Source of the DNA: an uncultured Rhodopirellula sp.
Lineage (GTDB): Bacteria; Planctomycetota; Planctomycetia; Pirellulales; Pirellulaceae
Length of the DNA: 12,123 nt
Assembly: GCA_913061385.1 (NCBI GenBank)
Contig: CAJXTM010000031.1
Span: 1 to 12,123 of the forward strand
Direction of reading: 5' to 3'
The notes beneath the pieces were generated by a model that did not search any database, had not been told where the DNA came from, and was given only the letters and a program-made list of their open reading frames with translations. The number at the start of each line of letters is the position of its first letter. Positions within the stretch are counted from its first letter, which is position 1. Below, piece after piece: positions 7,188 through 12,123 of this stretch. The position numbers were made by a program, and so were the translations under genes.

Positions 7188-7294
7188 GATATTCCAAGAT
7201 GTTTTCATACTCAGGTGCGGCGACGAATCGCGTTCGCACCGCACAAACCACTCTTTCACCAGAGGAGCCTGGCGAATTTCACGCGTTTTTCAGA

Positions 7295-9937
7295 TCAACC
7301 ATTTCTCAAAGCAGCCTGTGCGGCAGCCAAGCGAGCGATGGGCACACGGAACGGGCTACAGCTGACGTAGTCCAACCCAACACGATGACAAAAATCGATC
7401 GAATCTGGATCACCACCATGCTCACCACAGATACCAACTTTCAGCCCCTTCTTAACGCTACGACCTTTCTTGACTCCCATGTCAACAAGTTGCCCAACAC
7501 CGGTTTGGTCAAGCGACTGGAATGGGTCAACATACAAGATGTCCTGCGACAGGTAATCCGGCAGGAACGTGTTAATGTCGTCACGGCTGTAACCGAACGT
7601 CATTTGAGTCAGGTCGTTAGTACCGAAACTGAAGAAGTCAGCAAATTCAGCCACTTCATCAGCAGTCAACGCAGCGCGAGGAATCTCGATCATGGTCCCG
7701 ATCGTGATATCAAGTTTGCCTGAGTACTTCTTGGCAGTCTTCGTCGCATCGATCGTTTCTTCCACTTTTGCTCGGAGCATTTTCAGCTCGGAGGCGGTCC
7801 CAACCAATGGAATCATGATCTCTGGATGTGCCTTGATACTTTTCTTGGCACAGTTGATTGCAGCTTCAACGATAGCCCGAACCTGCATTTCCAGAATTTC
7901 CGGATAGGTAACACTCAACCGGCAACCACGATGACCGAGCATCGGGTTAGCTTCGTGCAATGCTTCGGCTCGCTTGACGATTTCAGAAGGCTTGACGCCC
8001 AACTCTTTCGCCATTGTTTTCTGAGCTGCCGATTCGTGTGGCAGAAATTCGTGCAATGGTGGGTCAAGCAAACGAACAGTCACAGGAAGACCATTCATCG
8101 CCTTGAAGATGCCTTCAAAGTCTTTCCGTTGGAACGGGAGAAGTTTCTTTAGAGCGGCACGACGATCCTTCTCTGTTTCGGCAAGAATCATAGCTCGCAT
8201 GTGGATGATGCGATCGGCCTCGAAGAACATATGCTCCGTTCGGCAAAGGCCAATTCCCTTTGCTCCAAACTCACGAGCTCGCTTGCTGTCCGCAGGCGAG
8301 TCCGCATTGGTTCGCACGTCGAGGGTCCGATACTCGTCAGCCCATTTCATCAATTTGGCAAAATCGCCAGACAGCTTGGGCTCCTGTGTATCCACTTCAC
8401 CTGCCATCACTTCGCCGGTCGTACCATCAAGGCTGATCAAGTCTTTGACGCCAAAGGTTCGACCGTCGACTTTGATCTTCTTGCTCTTTTCATTGATGTC
8501 GATATCGCCTGCACCGGCAACACAACATTTACCCCAACCACGTGCAACCACAGCAGCATGACTGGTCATACCACCGGTGCTTGTAAGAATTCCGGCGGCA
8601 GCGTTCATGCCGTCGACGTCTTCCGGGCTGGTTTCTTTTCGAACAAGAATCACGTTCTCACCAGCTTCAGCTCGCTCTCGTGCCTCTTCAGCACTGAATG
8701 CGAGCCGACCAACCGATGCACCCGGGGAAGCGGGCAGACCACGCGTCAGCACATCAGCAGCATTCCGAGCTGTCGGCTTGAAACTCGGTAGCAACAACTG
8801 AGTCAGGTCATTTGGTGGAACGCGCAGAACAGCTTCCTTCTGGTCAATCAATCCTTCCTTGACCATGTCACACGCGGTCTTAACCGCAGCGACACCCGTT
8901 CGTTTTCCAGTTCGAGTTTGCAGCATGTACAATGTGCCACGCTCAATCGTGAACTCGATGTCCTGCATTTCACAATAGTGATCTTCAAGAACTTTCTTGA
9001 TCGCCAACAGTTCTTTGTAGACCGCGCGATTCCACTTTGTCATCTCAGCAACTGGTTGTGGCGTACGGATACCCGCCACCACATCTTCACCCTGAGCATT
9101 GATCAGGAATTCACCAAAGAATTTGTTCTCACCCGTATTAGGATTACGAGTGAAGGCCACCCCCGTACCGGAGTCGTCTCCCATATTGCCGTACACCATC
9201 GACTGAACGTTGACGGCGGTTCCACGCAAACCTCGAATTCCTTCAATTTCGCGATATCGCACAGCCCTTGCCGTGTTCCATGACCCGAACACAGCCATGA
9301 TCGACAATTCCAACTGCTTCAGGGGACTTTGCGGGAAAGCCTGCCCTGTGTGTTTTTTGTAAACAGCTTTGTAATCTTCGCAAAGCTGCTTCAAGCCTTC
9401 TGCCGGCACCTCGGTGTCATCGGTCACCTTGTACTTCTTCTTGACCTTGTTGAATGCAGTCTCGAAGACGTGATGGTCCATCCCCATCACAACATCGCCA
9501 AACATGTTGATCAATCGGCGATAAGCGTCGTATGCGAAACGCTCGTTCTTGGTAGCCTTGGCTAAGCCCTTTGTTGCACTGTCGTTCAATCCCAGGTTCA
9601 GGATCGTGTTCATCATGCCGGGCATGCTGACAGCAGCACCGCTACGAACACTAACCAGCAGTGGATTGGCATCATCGCCAAACTTTTTCCCAAGCTCTTT
9701 CTCAAGCAGCACCACGGCCTTGTTGACCTGATCCATCAAACCCGATGGCAATTTTTCGCCGGATTTGTAAAAGGAATCACATACTTCGGTAGTGATGGTG
9801 AAGCCTGGAGGAACGGGCAATCCGATGGAAGTCATTTCCGCCAGATTGGTGCCTTTTCCACCAAGAAGAATTTTGCTTTTGCCTTTACCTTCGGTCTTTT
9901 TCTTGCCGAAGTAATAAACCATTTTTTGTGTGGCCAT
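7295..9937 (-). CDS. ppdK: Pyruvate, phosphate dikinase
   Basis: An 880-residue cytosolic enzyme that interconverts ATP + phosphate + pyruvate and AMP + pyrophosphate + PEP. It serves glycolysis (pyrophosphate-saving) or gluconeogenesis according to conditions. The domains are all present: N-terminal ATP-grasp/PPDK nucleotide-binding region (about 1-350, with GGKGTNLAEM at 26-35 and SVRSGAAVSMPGMMNT at 96-111), the swivelling phosphohistidine domain with catalytic His460 in GGMTSHAAVVARGWGKCCV, and the C-terminal PEP/pyruvate barrel with GLCRTEHMFF (563-572), FGTNDLTQMTFGYSRDD (771-787) and catalytic Cys837 in GICGEHGGDP. Thr458, two residues before the histidine, matches the site that the plant/bacterial regulatory protein phosphorylates. 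Length matches the family (about 875-880). The ATG at 9937 follows a purine-rich AGAGAG. A second ATG five codons in is possible. The frame is intact. Confidence 0.96.
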   Translation of the reverse strand: MATQKMVYYFGKKKTEGKGKSKILLGGKGTNLAEMTSIGLPVPPGFTITTEVCDSFYKSGEKLPSGLMDQVNKAVVLLEKELGKKFGDDANPLLVSVRSGAAVSMPGMMNTILNLGLNDSATKGLAKATKNERFAYDAYRRLINMFGDVVMGMDHHVFETAFNKVKKKYKVTDDTEVPAEGLKQLCEDYKAVYKKHTGQAFPQSPLKQLELSIMAVFGSWNTARAVRYREIEGIRGLRGTAVNVQSMVYGNMGDDSGTGVAFTRNPNTGENKFFGEFLINAQGEDVVAGIRTPQPVAEMTKWNRAVYKELLAIKKVLEDHYCEMQDIEFTIERGTLYMLQTRTGKRTGVAAVKTACDMVKEGLIDQKEAVLRVPPNDLTQLLLPSFKPTARNAADVLTRGLPASPGASVGRLAFSAEEARERAEAGENVILVRKETSPEDVDGMNAAAGILTSTGGMTSHAAVVARGWGKCCVAGAGDIDINEKSKKIKVDGRTFGVKDLISLDGTTGEVMAGEVDTQEPKLSGDFAKLMKWADEYRTLDVRTNADSPADSKRAREFGAKGIGLCRTEHMFFEADRIIHMRAMILAETEKDRRAALKKLLPFQRKDFEGIFKAMNGLPVTVRLLDPPLHEFLPHESAAQKTMAKELGVKPSEIVKRAEALHEANPMLGHRGCRLSVTYPEILEMQVRAIVEAAINCAKKSIKAHPEIMIPLVGTASELKMLRAKVEETIDATKTAKKYSGKLDITIGTMIEIPRAALTADEVAEFADFFSFGTNDLTQMTFGYSRDDINTFLPDYLSQDILYVDPFQSLDQTGVGQLVDMGVKKGRSVKKGLKVGICGEHGGDPDSIDFCHRVGLDYVSCSPFRVPIARLAAAQAALRNG

Positions 9938-10040
9938 GGTTGCTCTCTGAAGAAGCCTTGAACTGTGTGTTACGTTTCGTTTGGGACCAACACGTGCGAT
10001 GGGCTTCCAATCTCCGAAAAGCGAGCGAACTCTGAGCGAG

Positions 10041-10054
10041 AGATCTTTCGATCT
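10041..10054 (-). repeat. Short inverted repeat in the ppdK leader
   Basis: On the minus strand AGATC-GAAA-GATCT forms a five-pair stem closed by a GAAA tetraloop, about 105 bases upstream of the ppdK start. It could be a small RNA hairpin in the leader or an operator. At this size chance is also possible. Confidence 0.3.
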
Positions 10055-10160
10055 TCACATCAAAGGTGTTCACCAAGCGGAGATTCGGGCTAGGCGTCGC
10101 GATCGCACTAAAACTAGGAGAGAGAGTGCGAGTGTATGTGCGCGACGAACAGCAAAGGAT

Positions 10161-10176
10161 GTGACAGAAATGTCAC
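10161..10176. repeat. Inverted repeat GTGACA-GAAA-TGTCAC upstream of ppdK
   Basis: A perfect six-base dyad with a four-base spacer about 225 bases upstream of ppdK. Size and symmetry suit a dimeric transcription factor site. No known operator is matched with confidence. Confidence 0.3.
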
Positions 10177-10298
10177 CTCAACGGCCCAAAAACACGTCAA
10201 TTACCGCCTAAATGTATTTGCAGACAAGCGTTGGGTCAATGACGAGACACGGCAACATTACATCTCGAACCATCTTGTCTCGCATCTTCACATTTTGA

Positions 10299-10313
10299 GG
10301 GGGCGAAGCCCCC
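10299..10313. repeat. GC-rich hairpin downstream of tRNA-Leu
   Basis: A perfect GGGGGC/GCCCCC stem with a three-base loop (GAA on plus, TTC on minus) lies 74 bases after the tRNA 3' end on the tRNA's strand. It is the likely 3' barrier of the tRNA transcript, but no T run follows on either strand, so it is not a classical intrinsic terminator. Confidence 0.4.
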
Positions 10314-10386
10314 ACTAAACCACGTTTTCTGCTGCAACGTTTCACATTGCCGACAACCTAACGAAGTCAGAAAGTTCGGAATCGAG

Positions 10387-10468
10387 TGGGGCTGACAGGA
10401 ATTGAACCTGCACTCCCGAAGGAACTGGATCCTAAATCCAGCGCGTCTGCCAGTTCCGCCACAGCCCC
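10387..10468 (-). tRNA. tRNA-Leu, anticodon UAG
   Basis: The minus strand folds into a full class II cloverleaf of 82 bases. The acceptor stem GGGGCTG/CAGCCCC is perfect (10462-10468 with 10388-10394) and the discriminator A is at 10387. The D arm has a three-pair stem. The anticodon stem CTGGA/TCCAG carries loop TTTAGGA, so the anticodon is TAG, reading CUN leucine codons with CUA best. A long variable arm (TCC-TTCG-GGA), diagnostic of Leu/Ser/Tyr, is followed by a T arm with loop TTCAATT. The base after the discriminator is C but then T, so the 3' CCA is not encoded and must be added by the nucleotidyltransferase. No integrase or direct repeat suggests use as an attachment site. Confidence 0.95.
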
Positions 10469-10778
10469 GCGAACTCGGATTCCGAACATGCCAAAGAAGT
10501 GTACCCAACTGCACCGCCGGTTCCAGCCCGTTTCCGCTCGAACTGCAAACTTATTCCTGACAACTGTCCCACTGAGACTCGTAGAAGCATCCAAATTATC
10601 AAGAATGTCGACGACCAACACATTGCTGGACGGGTCAGTGTCGGATCACAGCGAGCCGAAAAACCGAAATTAAAACATTCGGCCTAGCATTTCAGAAAAG
10701 CATTGCCCAAAACATTCGTCAATCGCTTCCAGACCCGACAAACACGCGGTTATCTGGAGATTCGAACGCAAGATTAGT

Positions 10779-10818
10779 AAAAAGCGACAGGGACCTCAGG
10801 GGCAATGAGGCCCCTGTC
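10779..10818 (-). terminator. Rho-independent terminator of the ssb-rplI operon
   Basis: On the minus strand a 13-pair stem (10818-10806 with 10798-10786, including one G-T pair) has a seven-base loop and is followed after GC by five T (10783-10779). It lies about 147 bases past the rplI stop and is the strongest hairpin in the window. Confidence 0.85.
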
Positions 10819-10828
10819 AGTCGCACAT

Positions 10829-10854
10829 TTGAAGCCAGGGGCAGTCGGCTTCAA
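10829..10854. repeat. Stem-loop between rplI and its terminator
   Basis: An eight-pair perfect stem TTGAAGCC/GGCTTCAA (10829-10836 with 10847-10854) closes a ten-base loop. No T run follows it on either strand. Confidence 0.45.
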
Positions 10855-10863
10855 CGCGACATG

Positions 10864-10886
10864 CGCTTGAGGACAAGCCCCAAGCG
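10864..10886. repeat. Stem-loop proximal to the rplI stop
   Basis: A six-pair perfect stem CGCTTG/CAAGCG (10864-10869 with 10881-10886) with an 11-base loop. With its two neighbours it gives a row of three hairpins in the rplI 3' untranslated region. Confidence 0.35.
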
Positions 10887-10964
10887 TTTGAACTTATTTG
10901 ACACACATCAACCGAGAGTCAATGCGAAAACAGCGAGATTGACTGCAGAACCTTAACCTCTAGG

Positions 10965-11519
10965 TCAGCTTCCAGCTTCGCTTGTCGCACCATCATCAGA
11001 AGTCACTGTTGGAACGACCCAAACCTTAAGGCTCGCATCGACTTCACTGTGAAGATGGACCTTAACGGTGTAAAGCCCCAACTCTTTCAGCGGACCTTCG
11101 AGTCGAATCTGGTCCTGAGCGAGTGAGAAACCTGCGGTTTTGAGGCCATCGACGATCTCCTGAGCCCCAACACTACCGTAGAGGTGCCCCTCGTCGTTGG
11201 CATTGGCTTCGATGGTGATCGACTGCTTGCCCAACTCATCTGCGAGGACCCTGTACTCACTCAGCTTCTCAAGCTCGATAGCACGAAGCTTCTCGCGATG
11301 CTTCTCTACCATCCGACGGTGATGCTCAGTGGCAACTGTCGCGAGGCCTTGAGGCAGGAGGTAATTCAGAGCGTAGCCTGCTCTAACCTCAACCAAATCG
11401 CCTTGCTTACCAAGATGCTCCACATTGTGAATCAGCAACAGCTGAATCCCGCCGTTTTCACCCTTGGGAAGTCGCTTGAACATTTGATTCGGCTTGCGCC
11501 GTGTGTTTGTCCCTGTCAT
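10965..11519 (-). CDS. rplI: Large-subunit ribosomal protein bL9
   Basis: A 184-residue protein of the 50S subunit that binds 23S rRNA near the L1 stalk and helps maintain reading-frame fidelity. The conserved N-domain is at 25-64 (IQLLLIHNVEHLG, then GDLVEVRAGYALNYLLPQGLA). The long connecting helix is about 65-98 and the C-domain about 99-172, including GHLYGSVGAQEIVDGL and the ending EVDASLKVWVVP. It exceeds the usual 148-150 residues by a basic extension of 24 residues at the N-terminus and a Ser/Asp/Gly tail. ATG 11519 is taken as the start; the next ATG (11483) would remove half of the extension, and neither has a strong Shine-Dalgarno. It follows ssb by 59 bases on the same strand and shares its terminator, so the pair forms an operon. 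Confidence 0.93.
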   Translation of the reverse strand: MTGTNTRRKPNQMFKRLPKGENGGIQLLLIHNVEHLGKQGDLVEVRAGYALNYLLPQGLATVATEHHRRMVEKHREKLRAIELEKLSEYRVLADELGKQSITIEANANDEGHLYGSVGAQEIVDGLKTAGFSLAQDQIRLEGPLKELGLYTVKVHLHSEVDASLKVWVVPTVTSDDGATSEAGS

Positions 11520-11578
11520 CGCAGAACTCTACAGTGGATACGTTAAAAAGTGTTTGTTCAGTAAAAAAATATTGCTTG

Positions 11579-12073
11579 CTAGAACGGGATATCAGGATCT
11601 TCGTAGCCGGGCCCACCCCCGGTGGGCTGCGCATCCCGCTGTCCCGGACTTCCGCTCTCGATACTCGCCGGTGCATCGTTAACTACCGGAGCATCACTCA
11701 CCTGCTGCGGGGGTCGGCTTCCGCCTCCACCACCGCTCCCAGGGGAGCCACCACCGAGCATTTGCATACGATCGCAAACAACTCGTAACTTACTACGTTT
11801 CTGACCCTCAGTTTCCCAAGTATCTAATTTCAACCTCCCCTCAACTAAGATCGGCGATCCTTTGCTGAGGTATTCACTTGCCACTTCCGCGGTACGGCCC
11901 CACAAAGTGACGTCGACGAAAGTTGTTTCGTCAACCCATTCGCCGGTCGCCGACTTGCGACGGTCATTAACGGCCATACCGACGTCGGTAACTGCCGTCC
12001 CACTTGGGGTGTACTTTAATTCGATGTCTCGTGTCAAATTCCCAACCAAGATAACACGATTGTAACTGGCCAT
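11579..12073 (-). CDS. ssb: Single-stranded DNA-binding protein
   Basis: A 164-residue protein that coats single-stranded DNA in replication, recombination and repair and recruits partner enzymes. Residues 1-107 form the OB fold (start [19 protein letters not shown], then [27 protein letters not shown]). Residues 108-155 are a Gly/Pro/Ser-rich flexible linker. The tail ends in the conserved acidic tip DPDIPF, the docking site for SSB-interacting proteins. The coding sequence is complete, with ATG at 12073, but only five genomic bases lie upstream before adapter sequence begins, so its ribosome binding site and any upstream rpsF are lost. It is followed by rplI, and rpsR, which often sits between them, is absent here. 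Confidence 0.95.
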   Translation of the reverse strand: MASYNRVILVGNLTRDIELKYTPSGTAVTDVGMAVNDRRKSATGEWVDETTFVDVTLWGRTAEVASEYLSKGSPILVEGRLKLDTWETEGQKRSKLRVVCDRMQMLGGGSPGSGGGGGSRPPQQVSDAPVVNDAPASIESGSPGQRDAQPTGGGPGYEDPDIPF

Positions 12074-12078
12074 AGTAC

Positions 12079-12123
12079 CTGTCTCTTATACACATCTCCG
12101 AGCCCACGAGACCGAGGCTGATC
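12079..12123. other. Illumina Nextera adapter contamination at the contig end
   Basis: Bases 12079-12097 equal the 19-base Tn5 mosaic end, CTGTCTCTTATACACATCT. Bases 12098-12112 (CCGAGCCCACGAGAC) are the rest of the Nextera read-2 adapter. Bases 12113-12120 (CGAGGCTG) fit, from memory, i7 index N710, and the last ATC starts the P7 flow-cell sequence. The genomic insert therefore ends at 12078. This is a library artefact and not a transposon. Confidence 0.97.

Larger units (their letters stand above)
9938..10386. other. Intergenic region between ppdK and tRNA-Leu
   Basis: These 449 bases have no gene I can support. They must carry the ppdK promoter on the minus strand, but I see no clear -35/-10 pair. 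What stands out are three short dyads: 10041-10054, 10161-10176 and 10299-10313, each described separately. Open frames here are short, Arg/Ser-rich and without recognisable domains. Confidence 0.6.
10469..10964. other. Intergenic region between tRNA-Leu and rplI
   Basis: These 496 bases hold no supportable gene. The part nearest rplI carries three successive stem-loops (10786-10886), the first a strong terminator. The part nearest the tRNA must hold its promoter, but no clear consensus boxes are visible. Confidence 0.6.

Noticed and set aside
7199..9731. Plus-strand open frames of up to 196 codons opposite ppdK
   Set aside because: The opposite strand encodes an intact 880-residue PPDK with all catalytic motifs; the plus-strand frames overlap each other and have no recognisable features.
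9981..10211. A 76-codon plus-strand frame in the ppdK-tRNA gap
   Set aside because: It has Arg/Ser/Thr-rich composition, no ribosome binding site and no family resemblance, and it overlaps the likely ppdK leader.
10387..10468. tRNA-Leu as an integration site for a genomic island
   Set aside because: No integrase, no direct repeat of the tRNA 3' end and no shift in gene content on either side.
10367..10687. Several frames of 60-95 codons on both strands around tRNA-Leu
   Set aside because: Most run through the tRNA gene itself and none shows a domain, so they are chance frames.
12079..12097. Tn5 transposon end as a natural mobile element
   Set aside because: The mosaic end is directly followed by the synthetic adapter and index bases, so it is library sequence.
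1..12123. A novel defence, CRISPR, retron, toxin-antitoxin or biosynthetic system
   Set aside because: I found no spaced repeats, reverse transcriptase, nuclease, small toxin pair or synthase cluster; all sizeable genes are recognisable housekeeping or envelope functions.

Overview
This 12.1 kb contig-end fragment looks like ordinary chromosome from a planctomycete, probably of the Pirellula/Rhodopirellula kind. I base that on remembered protein resemblance: a secretin with a long repeat-rich N-terminus, a ribosomal protein L9 with an N-terminal extension, a clostridial/plant-type pyruvate phosphate dikinase, and abundant sugar isomerase/epimerase-family proteins. GTG and TTG starts are used and genes are loosely packed. 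No search was possible, so the taxonomic call is inference.

Left to right. (1) Plus strand: a gene cut by the window start encodes the C-terminus of a TIM-barrel sugar isomerase/epimerase joined in frame to a complete methionine-R-sulfoxide reductase (MsrB). (2) Plus strand: a pyroglutamyl-peptidase I. (3) A bidirectional terminator hairpin separates it from a convergent minus-strand gene for a 1,157-residue outer-membrane secretin, with no other secretion or pilus genes beside it. (4) About 380 non-coding bases hold the desaturase terminator and a possible secretin promoter. (5) Minus strand: a membrane acyl-lipid/acyl-CoA desaturase with a structured, U-rich leader. (6) Minus strand: a small TPR protein. 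(7) Minus strand: pyruvate phosphate dikinase (ppdK) ending in a hairpin. (8) About 450 non-coding bases with small dyads, then tRNA-Leu(UAG), minus strand. (9) About 500 non-coding bases with a strong terminator, then the minus-strand ssb-rplI operon (single-strand DNA-binding protein and ribosomal protein L9).

The last 45 bases are not genomic. They match the Illumina Nextera transposase adapter followed by an 8-base i7 index, so the contig breaks five bases upstream of the ssb start codon and the rest of that operon is missing.

The genes are mostly independent housekeeping functions: oxidised-protein repair, peptide turnover, envelope export, membrane fluidity, pyruvate/PEP interconversion, translation and replication. 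I saw no CRISPR array, insertion sequence, integrase, toxin-antitoxin pair, defence system or biosynthetic cluster. The points most worth a second look are the isomerase-MsrB fusion, the orphan secretin with an EF-hand-like loop inside its barrel domain, the desaturase leader with two mutually exclusive stems, and the adapter contamination.
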